From Mesostigma viride (lineage: Eukaryota; Streptophyta; Mesostigmatophyceae; Mesostigmatales; Mesostigmataceae), in contig RPFO01001200.1 in NCBI GenBank assembly GCA_009746045.1, forward strand, positions 1 through 64,000: DNA of 64,000 nucleotides, read 5' to 3'. The notes under the pieces were generated by a model. That model made no database searches. It saw only the letters and a program-made list of their open reading frames with translations, and had not been told where the DNA came from. This document shows, piece after piece, positions 39,911 to 48,161 of the stretch (position 1 is its first letter; every line of letters begins with the position of its first letter). A program made the translations under genes and the position numbers.

Positions 39911-39953
39911 CGAGGGGTTTTTTATTATTCAATAAAGAAAGAAAGTTGCATGT
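39911..39953 (+). repeat. 43-base direct repeat, copy 2
   Basis: Identical to 39014-39056. This copy ends within the start codon of the next gene, so it also supplies that gene's AATAAAGA-type upstream element. Confidence 0.9.
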
Positions 39954-42450
39954 CGCTATACGCGGATCCATACTCGTACGTGCAGATGTACTTGTCTAAT
40001 CCTTTGTTGCCTTACCCGATGCACGGGCCAGGTTTTTTCGTGGGAGGAGATCACTGGTTTTACCCCGCCGCGACTGATCCGCTAGGAATTCCTAAACCGA
40101 GGTACGTACTTGTACGCGCCAGAGAGCCGAAATCAAAGGATGCAGGTGTGGGAACTGACCCGGAGAGCGAACCAGTCGCGGCAGAAGAAACGGGAGGCGC
40201 AGAAAAAGAGGGCGAAGAAGGCAGTTTACCGGAAGTAAAAGAAGACGAGGATTCGGTATCATCAGTTAGCGACTCCGAAGTTACTTCCGCAACAGATTAC
40301 GAATCTGTAGACGAATCCGTGTTAATTTCACCATCCAATTCTGATGACGAGGACCACATCACTTTTGTAGATGACGAGAGTGTACAATTCGTGAGTGAGA
40401 ACGGAGAAGAGTCCGACCCTGAGCGGGTAAGAGCAATATCGACTGAACCGGGCATGATTGATAGCAAACATCCTCAAGGGCCGCAAGATATCCCCCCGGC
40501 GAGACGACTTGTAGTACAACCGAAGGATGCAAATGACCAAGATGAAAAAAATCAGATTTTTTGGAGATACGTTAAACGGACTCGAGATGGAGTAATAGTT
40601 TCAGACACGAATGTTACCCCGGTACCAGTCGACGCGCTACAAGAATTGGAGAGACGTTCAGATTCAGAACGAATGCAAATATTAGAGAGGGTAATCGAAA
40701 CATCGCGAAGACCTTTCCTGGTAAATGGTTTTCCTTTTAAAGGAAAAGGATCCACAATATCAGACGACGCGGATGTTGAAATACAAATTCTCAGTGTAAG
40801 TGACAACCTTCTTGATCCTTCCGTACTCCCTATAGTGTCCGGGCTGAGTAAAAATGCAATCACTCCTCTAACTCCATTGTCCGACCCCCAGGTTCTGCGA
40901 GGGGTGTCCGCGTATACCCCGTTTCAAAATCCGACAAGCGCGCCCCTTAAACCAAACTCGTTTATTGTACAGCCGAAAACGGTTTTTGATGAAGAACAAA
41001 ATAAAATTTTTGTTACGAGAAGGCCGGTTCTTGAAACACCGATATCTGCAACGCAAAATACAGCGAAATACGTGGTAAATCGAGAACCACGTGCAGCGCA
41101 AAATACATCCATAATACGTCCGGACCCTGGCGACTTGGCAAAAGGCAGTAAAAAACGTTTGCCAGCGGTATTGCAAACGTCGAGAGGTCGAAATGCCTGG
41201 GCAGAGGTGGTTCCTGATGAAAACAAGTTGGAGGCTACGGAGGATATTGATACAAACGAGGTAGCTGTGGATTTACCTGATGGTCCTCTTTCAATGTGGA
41301 CACAGCTACATTCTCTTATACCACGTGCAAAGCTCGATTCGCCCGATCGACCCCCAGTAACGAGCGGGGAGATGTAGTACTTTTGGACATCGAGGACGAT
41401 GATTTGAATCAAACGTTTCGAGCGCTCCCCACGTCTCCTTTGTCGTTTGGGGGGCAGACAGGTCCGGTTGAGAAATATGGTCCCTTTGCTCATCCCAAAC
41501 GAGTTTTGGTAGAAGAACGACCAAACGAGCCGTCTCCTCCAAGTTCCGTTTTCACGAGGCGTATACCGATTATAAATAATATAGAGGAGGTCGGATTGGA
41601 TTCAAATGAGATCCCTTTTCGGCCAGATTCAAATGGCAAATTGAAAGCGTCCATGCGTGATGAAGAAACAGGACTCGTTTTCGCGTCACCGGGAGAAATA
41701 ATCGGACCTACCCATCTAAAACGTGTTAGATCTGTTGACGCGAATAAAAGACCGTTTTCTATTCAAGATGCGTGGGCTGCGAACAGTGTTCCCGCTCAAA
41801 CACAAGAAGAAGAAAAGCCTGAGGCCGTGCAAAAAGTGATCGCGACAGTTACAACCCAGCAAACCCCTCATGTTTGGGCGGTACGGAAGTCTGACCGAGA
41901 ACGGAACATCGAAATACTGCGTCGCCTGGCGGATGCAAGTGTCACACCGATCACGTCTCAACCTCGACCTTCTTCTGCTTCCGGAAGGCTGCCGAGCCTT
42001 GTATTGAAGGATGTAGAACAGAGACCCCTACATTCAGATCCACCTGTTCCAGAGCCGAATTCTCCCGTTTTCGAAACGCCCCCTGAATCGCCGCGACCGA
42101 GAAACGACACCAATTGGTCCTACAAGTTTTCTCCCGGCGAACAAGTAGAGGCTCGCGGTAAATCTGTGCCCGGATTGATTGTAAAACCTATAAGCAAATC
42201 GGAGAGGGAAAAATTTGCAGCGATGGTAGAGGCCGCAAGGCGCAAGCTTTTAGAAGAGAATATGGCAGATTTGCGCGAACAACAGTTAGAAACAATTAGA
42301 GAAGACACGATTCAGGACAGGCGAGAAAAACGCGAGCTTGATAAGATGCTCAAACTTCTAAAACTGGAATGGCGAGCTAATCGAGAAAAAGATGCGCGAC
42401 AGCTCAAAATTCTGATCGACGACTTGCGACGTGAGTTGCCGTCCCCTTAA
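39950..42450 (+). pseudogene. HGPGF-family acidic protein locus
   Basis: It starts MSLYADPYSYVQMYLSNPLL with HGPGF at residues 25-29. A Glu/Ser-rich acidic region follows (GGAEKEGEEGSLPEVKEDED), then repeated linear motifs of the type RRPV/NTAKYVVN and a Pro-rich middle. The end is a basic coiled coil (EREKFAAMVEAARRKLLEENMADLREQQL). Two long open frames overlap slightly in the middle. They may be two genes, but composition suggests one locus with about one break. Like its two relatives it has no enzyme motif and looks like a virion or matrix protein. Confidence 0.6.
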
Positions 42451-43038
42451 TTAAAGATCCTCGGACGGACTTGCAGCTGCGTAGAACACGATTCGGTGTT
42501 GGTTCGATTCGGCGTGTTTAAGAACGACGTAGACGATGTTCTCGTCAGCCCCGCCAAGGTTCAGCGGCGCGGTGTTCACCACTTTCCAGGTCGGAGAGTT
42601 GGCCACCGCAATAGTATCCACGGCGAAACGGATGTCCATGTTACGAATCATGTTCAAGGGCGCCGGTTGGAAAGAGAGATTGTTGTACTTGTCGCTCGGC
42701 CCGTTGATGATCTGCACGACATCGATCTTTCCGTCCATGACAATGATGCGGAGTTGAGGCGGGTTGTCCGACGGAGTTGTTGTAATGGAATTCGTCTTCG
42801 CGTCCTTCCACCAAACTCGTGAGAATTCGAGGATGTTGCGTCGGAACGTTTCGTCGCTCATGACGGCGACAGGGGTCATCACGAACCCTTGGTAGTTCGG
42901 GTCGATGCGGTCAGGGGCGACGAGACGAGGGGATGTTTGGCGATCTTTCAACCACACGATCAACACGAATGCGAAAACGCATATTACAGAAACAGTGACA
43001 GCCGCCAGTGCAATTTTCTTTTTAGTGCTGATGTCCAT
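42451..43038 (-). CDS. Single-pass membrane protein (195 aa)
   Basis: The start MDISTKKKIALAAVTVSVICVFAFVLIVWL is chosen because it places a membrane helix right at the N-terminus after a basic KKK. The roughly 165-residue ectodomain has alternating hydrophobic strands (QLRIIVMDGKIDVVQIING, IRFAVDTIAVAN, NIVYVVLKHAESNQHRIVFYAAA), so it is probably a beta-rich domain. Inner-envelope proteins of NCLDV virions often look like this. Upstream, GTATAC sits close to the ATG. The family is unknown. Confidence 0.65.
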   Translation of the reverse strand: MDISTKKKIALAAVTVSVICVFAFVLIVWLKDRQTSPRLVAPDRIDPNYQGFVMTPVAVMSDETFRRNILEFSRVWWKDAKTNSITTTPSDNPPQLRIIVMDGKIDVVQIINGPSDKYNNLSFQPAPLNMIRNMDIRFAVDTIAVANSPTWKVVNTAPLNLGGADENIVYVVLKHAESNQHRIVFYAAASPSEDL

Positions 43039-43095
43039 CCGTATACTTCTTTCGGTTGAAATAAAAATCGTAACGAACAAGTATACTATACCATC

Positions 43096-43212
43096 ATGCC
43101 GCCGAAACGAAGCAAGATCACGGGCCGTTTTGTGAAGGGGCACAGTTCCCGGGCAACCCGGAAGAGGCATCGAGCGCGCGCCGTTTACATGCCTTTTACA
43201 AGTGAGGCATAA
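43096..43212 (+). CDS. Very basic micro-protein (38 aa)
   Basis: MPPKRSKITGRFVKGHSSRA then TRKRHRARAVYMPFTSEA. About fifteen Lys/Arg/His in 38 residues, and the RATRKRH core is shared with 29112-29306. Resembles protamine-like or core peptides of large DNA viruses. It diverges from 42451-43038 across 57 bases. Confidence 0.5.
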   Translation: MPPKRSKITGRFVKGHSSRATRKRHRARAVYMPFTSEA

Positions 43213-43242
43213 ATTTTCTGTTAGATTATACCAAACAGGAAC

Positions 43243-43653
43243 ATGGGAGACGTCGCGAACACCGAGGGCGTCCCATTGTCCGTTCCTCAGACAGCCGTAC
43301 CGCAACCGAAGCCAGATGTACTTCCGACAAAGTTTGGAGAACCTCCCGCGACCGGCTCGCTGGAGCCTTTGTCGCTTGACAGGTGCACTTACGGCGTTCC
43401 GCTTAACGTTGCATCTGACACGATGAAGGGGGAAGCCCCTTTGCCCGCAATTGCTCTTCCTGAGAAGTCGCTGGAGGTCGACCATCGTCTCATGAGCTCG
43501 TTTCCGATGCGCCGTCCCTATCTTACCAACGAACCTTATCCCGACTCGATTCTTCCTCGTCCAGAAGGACGGGGAGGAGGAGCGGGCGCTGTGAGCGCGA
43601 GGATCGACGCTGCCATAAGCATGATCGAAAAAAGCGCTGTGCGTAAAATGTAA
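43243..43653 (+). CDS. Pro-rich small protein (136 aa)
   Basis: MGDVANTEGVPLSVPQTAVPQ, rich in Pro and Leu without membrane spans, ending in a helix (SARIDAAISMIEKSAVRKM). Likely disordered first 100 residues. It stands in a cluster of small probable virion genes. Unknown function. Confidence 0.6.
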   Translation: MGDVANTEGVPLSVPQTAVPQPKPDVLPTKFGEPPATGSLEPLSLDRCTYGVPLNVASDTMKGEAPLPAIALPEKSLEVDHRLMSSFPMRRPYLTNEPYPDSILPRPEGRGGGAGAVSARIDAAISMIEKSAVRKM

Positions 43654-43677
43654 TCTTGTAGTTATATAAAACGAACT

Positions 43678-44028
43678 ATGGATCCCTCGTTTATCCGTGG
43701 GATGGTTTTTGCGCCTGGTGCGGGCAACATACGCGCGGCTAACCGAGCGAACCGTTCAGAAGTGCCTTTTGAGAAAGAGTTTATCGAAGAGAACCGCGAG
43801 TCGGCTATCTCTGTTCGCCCCGACGCAGAACCCCACTCCTATCGAAAGATTGACGGGGAGACTCTTCGTCAGATGCTAGATCATCGAAACGATGTGCGGA
43901 CCTGGATCGAAAGTAAAACCGCTTCAGTCAACTCTCTAAGGAAAGAGGATCGCCGTGTTTTGAGGGATGGAAAAAAGGTAATCCTTTTTGGCGGCCAGTA
44001 CGAGGATCTGTACGGACTACGTTGGTGA
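43678..44028 (+). CDS. Small charged protein (116 aa)
   Basis: MDPSFIRGMVFAPGAGNIRAANRANRSE. The FAPGAG segment near the N-terminus faintly recalls the HGPG motif of the long acidic proteins. Charged helices follow (LRQMLDHRNDVRTWIESK). ATATAAAAC lies just upstream of the ATG. Its stop is one base from the converging gene at 44030. Unknown. Confidence 0.6.
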   Translation: MDPSFIRGMVFAPGAGNIRAANRANRSEVPFEKEFIEENRESAISVRPDAEPHSYRKIDGETLRQMLDHRNDVRTWIESKTASVNSLRKEDRRVLRDGKKVILFGGQYEDLYGLRW

Positions 44029-44029
44029 G

Positions 44030-44521
44030 CTATCTATGTCCATACACAAGTTCGAAAAGAATCGAAAATTTCTCCCCAGATAGATTGAGAAGCTCGCGAG
44101 AGGACGCTGGAATCGCGTATAGCTCGACTTCGATCTCCTTAGCGCTGGAGAGAGGCGGAGAGAACAGAACCGTGTCGTCTCGTTCGTTTTTAGGGGTGTA
44201 GGTTTCGGATCCGTTCGGGACGACGAAAAAGTGGCCTCGGCCCGCGTACACGTGCGAAGGGTCTAAGGACGAAGGCGGGACGGGGATGGCGGCGTGCACT
44301 TTGTTGACTTCGAATCCTCCGAGCCTCACGTACACTGCGGTTGAGACAGGACTCGTGGAAGGTATGGAAGCCCAAATCACGCGAAGGGACTTGACGTCTC
44401 TTATCGGAAAAGGCATTTTAAAACACGTGTCGTTAGGAAGGTTCGATCCTGTTACGAGCACCTGTGTTCTCCTGTCTCTACTAGCGTGTGGTCTTGCTAC
44501 GCCGTCTATGACACAGTCCAT
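44030..44521 (-). CDS. Beta-sandwich-like virion protein (163 aa)
   Basis: MDCVIDGVARPHASRDRRTQ. After about 30 residues a strand-rich domain follows: a FPIRDVKSLRVIWASIPST segment, YVRLGGFEV, HFFVVPNG, then VLFSPPLSSAKEIEVELYAIP and FSILFELVYG at the end. The order (ridge of IP, then F-PPL, then f-lEl at the C-terminus) is a pattern I associate with small jelly-roll-type structural proteins of protist viruses. This is by eye only. Not a double-jelly-roll major capsid protein. Confidence 0.5.
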   Translation of the reverse strand: MDCVIDGVARPHASRDRRTQVLVTGSNLPNDTCFKMPFPIRDVKSLRVIWASIPSTSPVSTAVYVRLGGFEVNKVHAAIPVPPSSLDPSHVYAGRGHFFVVPNGSETYTPKNERDDTVLFSPPLSSAKEIEVELYAIPASSRELLNLSGEKFSILFELVYGHR

Positions 44522-44549
44522 ACTTGTTTACTATGCGATGATAAAAACT

Positions 44550-44750
44550 TTAGGAATGCGGCAAATTCGTCTCGGACTGTAGGCGATAGCTCACGATGTA
44601 TCCAGTTTTCTCCTCGCCTTGTGTCTTATGAGTGTACCAGTCAATTACATGTTCGGCGCGCCAAAAGGAGCGAACTTCTTTATCCAGTTTGCTCTGTTTG
44701 CGACACAACAGCATTGCAGCCGCACCAATGCACAATGACAAGATGTTCAT
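44550..44750 (-). CDS. Small protein with N-terminal hydrophobic helix (66 aa)
   Basis: MNILSLCIGAAAMLLCRKQSKLDKEVRSFW..., a short hydrophobic N-terminus, then a charged domain with WYTHKTQGEEKTGYIVSYRL. May be a tail of a signal-anchored virion protein. Packed between similar small genes. Confidence 0.45.
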   Translation of the reverse strand: MNILSLCIGAAAMLLCRKQSKLDKEVRSFWRAEHVIDWYTHKTQGEEKTGYIVSYRLQSETNLPHS

Positions 44751-44786
44751 GGTTGATGGTTTATATTACAGTTTAAAAAAATGCAT

Positions 44787-45011
44787 TCAAGCGAATCCAT
44801 TGTACAATTTCCAAAGAGCTGCTAAAACGATGACTACTAGTAACAGAAGGGCCAAACCACCCCCTAAAAGTCCCTTTGTCTTTGTTTTATTAGGATTCGA
44901 TACTCTCTCGTTTTCTTTTTTTTGAACACGTCCTCTCCACAGCATAATACTGGCTCCCGCCAATATAAGGAATATCACAAAACCAGTAATTAGATACAGT
45001 TTCCAGTCCAT
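44787..45011 (-). CDS. Two-span membrane protein (74 aa)
   Basis: MDWKLYLITGFVIFLILAGA, a basic loop (RGRVQKKENERVSNPNKTKTKG) and a second helix (LLGGGLALLLLVVIVLAALW). Hairpin membrane proteins of this size are common in virion inner membranes of NCLDVs. Confidence 0.65.
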   Translation of the reverse strand: MDWKLYLITGFVIFLILAGASIMLWRGRVQKKENERVSNPNKTKTKGLLGGGLALLLLVVIVLAALWKLYNGFA

Positions 45012-45121
45012 CGCACTTGTTGTAAACTTTCAAACAAAAAAAACGTTCAGTCTTCCGGCAACCATTTCATCAAATAAAGAACGACCGGGGGCAAAAGACG
45101 TTATTATAATTCCAATACCGA

Positions 45122-45822
45122 TCAATGCCCCACGTAGCGCTCTTGTCTGTTATCTTGTTTGATTCTGGCGCCACCTCTCCACAGCAAGATACCGCCTATG
45201 GTCGTAAGAACGGTAATAATGACAGCCCAAAGTGTCAAAGCGAGTTTCCCGTTCGTCACGCCTTTATCAAGTGTCCGCAGAAAAAAATAGAGCAGGCTCG
45301 AGGCACTGCATTCTTCCCCCGGCTTCTGTACGTCGAATGCGCGGGGTTCGCCTCTCGCCTCGTTACGAGATCCGCTCTTCTCACCAATTTGTTGTACTCC
45401 ACCGTCTCCTTTGAAACGTGCGTCAAAAGACAATCGTTCGCGATCAACATTTGCTCGAAAAGGCGCATCGTTTTTTGCGCGTTTTCGCGATCGTAGCGGT
45501 TTTCGTTTGCTCTCGTTCTTTCGGCGATGATCGTGTTGATCCCGAACAACAAAGCGGACTGGACAGAGTCGCACGCAAGAGGGACGCTGTCGACGCCAAA
45601 CTTGCTCTTTAATTGGCGAGCGGGAAGTCCAGACAGAGCTTTGGAAACCTCGTTCCAGTGAAACTTGACGTCTTGTAGCGCCTGTTTCTTGCACTCGTTC
45701 GCGAAAATCGCGTCGTGCAGAGTTTTTGTCGAGTCCAGGCAGCTAAGAGTAGGATACTCTTGAAGCCTGCGAGGGCGCAAGTACACCGTGTTTGCAAAAA
45801 CGGGCTTGTTGGAGGTCTCCAT
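45122..45822 (-). pseudogene. Helical protein with C-terminal membrane span
   Basis: It starts METSNKPVFANTVYLRPRRL. A helical body follows (ALQDVKFHWNEVSKALSGL, ENAQKTMRLFEQMLIANDCLLTHV), and at the distal end there is a hydrophobic helix (LALTLWAVIITVLTTIGGILLW) with a short charged tail. Two frames overlap here. The locus looks broken about once. Position and design suggest a virion membrane protein. Confidence 0.5.
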
Positions 45823-45929
45823 GGCTGCAAAACGCAGCGGTGACGACCGACGAGGTCTGTCCTGTTTTTATACGTTTTCGATCCTGGTAACCGACTTCAG
45901 GATAAAAAAAACGACGATTCATTGTAACA

Positions 45930-46124
45930 ATGCGTCAAATGGGAGTCTGTTGGTCAGTACCGTTAGACGAACACGTGCAGGTGAGGAACTCGTATCCTCT
46001 GCGCCGATCTTTAGATTTCATTTTTCCTTCCGAGACGGTTACGCTTGTACGGCTTGACACCGCCCGAAACAACGATAATCGATCAAAGGAAGAAAACAAA
46101 TCAAAATTTAAAAAAAACGAATAA
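45930..46124 (+). CDS. Small hypothetical protein (64 aa)
   Basis: MRQMGVCWSVPLDEHVQVRN with a Lys-rich end. MGVCWS could be an N-myristoylation site if translation begins at the second Met. Weak evidence, but it fills an otherwise empty 300-base gap between two minus-strand genes. Confidence 0.35.
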   Translation: MRQMGVCWSVPLDEHVQVRNSYPLRRSLDFIFPSETVTLVRLDTARNNDNRSKEENKSKFKKNE

Positions 46125-46129
46125 ATTTT

Positions 46130-48115
46130 TCACCCCAACCAAAACCCTTCTAAAACAATTTGGCGAATCGGCATGTCGCCGTACCCATGAATTTTGTCGA
46201 TTTTTTTTATGGATTCTCTGACCTCGCTGATTCCGTCCCTGAACTCTTTTTCGTTTTCTCGTTTATTCGTTTTTCTGTCGACGCTGAATGTTTTTGCGAT
46301 CGCCACTATCTGGTCGAAGTCAGCTCGCACGTTTTGTTTGAAATTTTGACCCGCGCTGGTTGCAAACCGTTTAGCGAGTTCTAGAGATTTTCGAAGAAGG
46401 GAAAGTCCCTTTTCTTTTACGTATTTCCTTATCTCTTCGCTTCTCGTCAACGGGCAATTGATGGCTTCGCGTGCGCCGGCTGCCATCCAGCTGTCTCGAT
46501 TGTGAACCTTGCTCATGAGTCTGCAGTCAATAGCCGCCTCTCTTAGTTTTCGCATGAATTTTGTCACACCTTCGGTCTCGTTTTCTTGAATAGCGCGTTC
46601 CGTCACGAGTTCGTCTACGCCTCCGATCGTCATGTACCGGTGCACCGTTACCGTCCAATGTTTCTGGTCGAGCTGCAAGTGACTACAGTGTCGGACAGCG
46701 CGCGCGATCGCCTGACGTTCGGCGCTGATATCGAGAAGCGGCTCCATCAGATGGATGTGACGAACGCTTTTCAGGTCTAAACCTTCGTTGAAACGTTTTC
46801 GCGCCAATATAATATGTAAAAACCGCCCTTTCGCGTTTTTCTTGTGGTTAAAAACATCCATCACTCTCCGCAACGTCGTGTCAGAAACGGGCATGGCGTC
46901 CGAGCCAAGAATGACGAACCTGGGCGCTTCGGTTGTTGGAAAATCCTCTCGAACGGAGAGATGAGTGTATCCTTTCGATTCCAAAATCATAGCGACGTAC
47001 TTTATTCCATGGGCATTGAACGCCGAGTATAGATACTGCTTTTCATTGGGATGGTCCGTGATCTCTTTCACGATGCAAGCGATCTTCGGAGAATATTTGT
47101 CAAGCTTCTTTGCAGCCTCAGAGGCAGACATTTTAAACAACGAGAGCGAGTTTGAAACCCTGCGAGCTTCATACAAAAAACGGTCGCGTCCTCGCGACTC
47201 GTCTGGTTCCTTACTTTTGGTTCGGAACACTTTCTGTTGACCCGTGCTCATTTCCACCAGGTGGAACTGATCAGGTTGTCGAACGGGGTAAACAGACGAA
47301 TCGCCGGCGTAATCGACAAAAGAACAAAGGCCTCGAAACGCGTCTAACGGAGAGTCGGGCGTGATCGGTGCACCTCTTATCATCGTAAGAAGGCGCTGAA
47401 TCTCGTTTTCGTTCCTTCCCGGAGTAGCGCTTAGGATCACCATGTAAAGACCGCGGTTGTCTTTGGACGGCTTCTCGAGGAAATCGAGTAGAGCTGTGTA
47501 CTCTTTGGCTTGACCCGGCGGAGGGTTGAATAAATTTTGAACTTCGTCCATAATAAGGACTCCGTTCTGCAGAAGATCCCGTTTTGCGCGTCCAACGCCC
47601 CGATACAAGTCTAGAAGATGCGCAAGTTGAGTAAAACTCATAATTCGTCTTTCTTCGACCCGGTTTGCTATCATTCGAACCACTTCTTCGTCAGAAGCGT
47701 TCTTGAAACGCGGAAACATGGACGCGCAGCCGCTGTAACCCGCAATGGTGTTGTTCACGGCATTCTCTCGACTCGTGACGAGAAATATGCTGCGATTTGT
47801 GTCCCAGAAAGCGTCAATGGCTCCCAGCACGGTGCAGGTCTTACCTGAGCCTGTAGAATGCCAGGCCAGAAAACCTCTGTGTTTGCTTCCGCGTTCTGCG
47901 ATTCCTCGGAGGTACATATTCACGACGGCTTGCTGAGGAGCAAGTTTCTTGTCGGAAGGGTTCGAGGAGCACGAGTTTTTTCCAACGGATCTGTGCTCAG
48001 GGGGTGGGTTCCCGTATATGCGACCTTCGAAGTAGTTTTTTATGAACGCCTGTGTGTCCGCTATCTGGGAAGTTTCCGCATCGGGCCATTTGGATGGTAA
48101 AGGATGTTTTCCCAT
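46130..48115 (-). CDS. D6/D11-like superfamily 2 helicase/NTPase
   Basis: 661 residues. Walker A is FLAWHSTGSGKTCTVLGA (about residues 80-95), the DExx box is VLIMDEVQNLF (about 190), motif III is ILSATPGR (about 235), and the C-terminal helicase half ends with GLDLKSVRHIHLMEPLLD then ERQAIARAVRHCSH, the motif VI form typical of poxvirus D6R/D11L-type and other NCLDV transcription NTPases. Such enzymes start or end viral transcription and are packaged in virions. The ATG lies directly after AATAAAGA on the minus strand, diverging from 48162. The best evidence here for an NCLDV-type virus. Confidence 0.85.
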   Translation of the reverse strand: MGKHPLPSKWPDAETSQIADTQAFIKNYFEGRIYGNPPPEHRSVGKNSCSSNPSDKKLAPQQAVVNMYLRGIAERGSKHRGFLAWHSTGSGKTCTVLGAIDAFWDTNRSIFLVTSRENAVNNTIAGYSGCASMFPRFKNASDEEVVRMIANRVEERRIMSFTQLAHLLDLYRGVGRAKRDLLQNGVLIMDEVQNLFNPPPGQAKEYTALLDFLEKPSKDNRGLYMVILSATPGRNENEIQRLLTMIRGAPITPDSPLDAFRGLCSFVDYAGDSSVYPVRQPDQFHLVEMSTGQQKVFRTKSKEPDESRGRDRFLYEARRVSNSLSLFKMSASEAAKKLDKYSPKIACIVKEITDHPNEKQYLYSAFNAHGIKYVAMILESKGYTHLSVREDFPTTEAPRFVILGSDAMPVSDTTLRRVMDVFNHKKNAKGRFLHIILARKRFNEGLDLKSVRHIHLMEPLLDISAERQAIARAVRHCSHLQLDQKHWTVTVHRYMTIGGVDELVTERAIQENETEGVTKFMRKLREAAIDCRLMSKVHNRDSWMAAGAREAINCPLTRSEEIRKYVKEKGLSLLRKSLELAKRFATSAGQNFKQNVRADFDQIVAIAKTFSVDRKTNKRENEKEFRDGISEVRESIKKIDKIHGYGDMPIRQIVLEGFWLG

Positions 48116-48161
48116 TCTTTATTTCTACTTCTATTAATTTCCGGCTGTTAGTAATAAAGAC
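48116..48161. promoter_or_regulatory. 46-base divergent promoter with AATAAAGA at both ATGs
   Basis: Reading outward on each strand, AATAAAGA abuts the start codon of the helicase gene and AATAAAGAC precedes the surface-protein ATG. Only an AT-rich core separates them. Same element precedes 39950. It looks like a compact late-type promoter. Confidence 0.55.
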
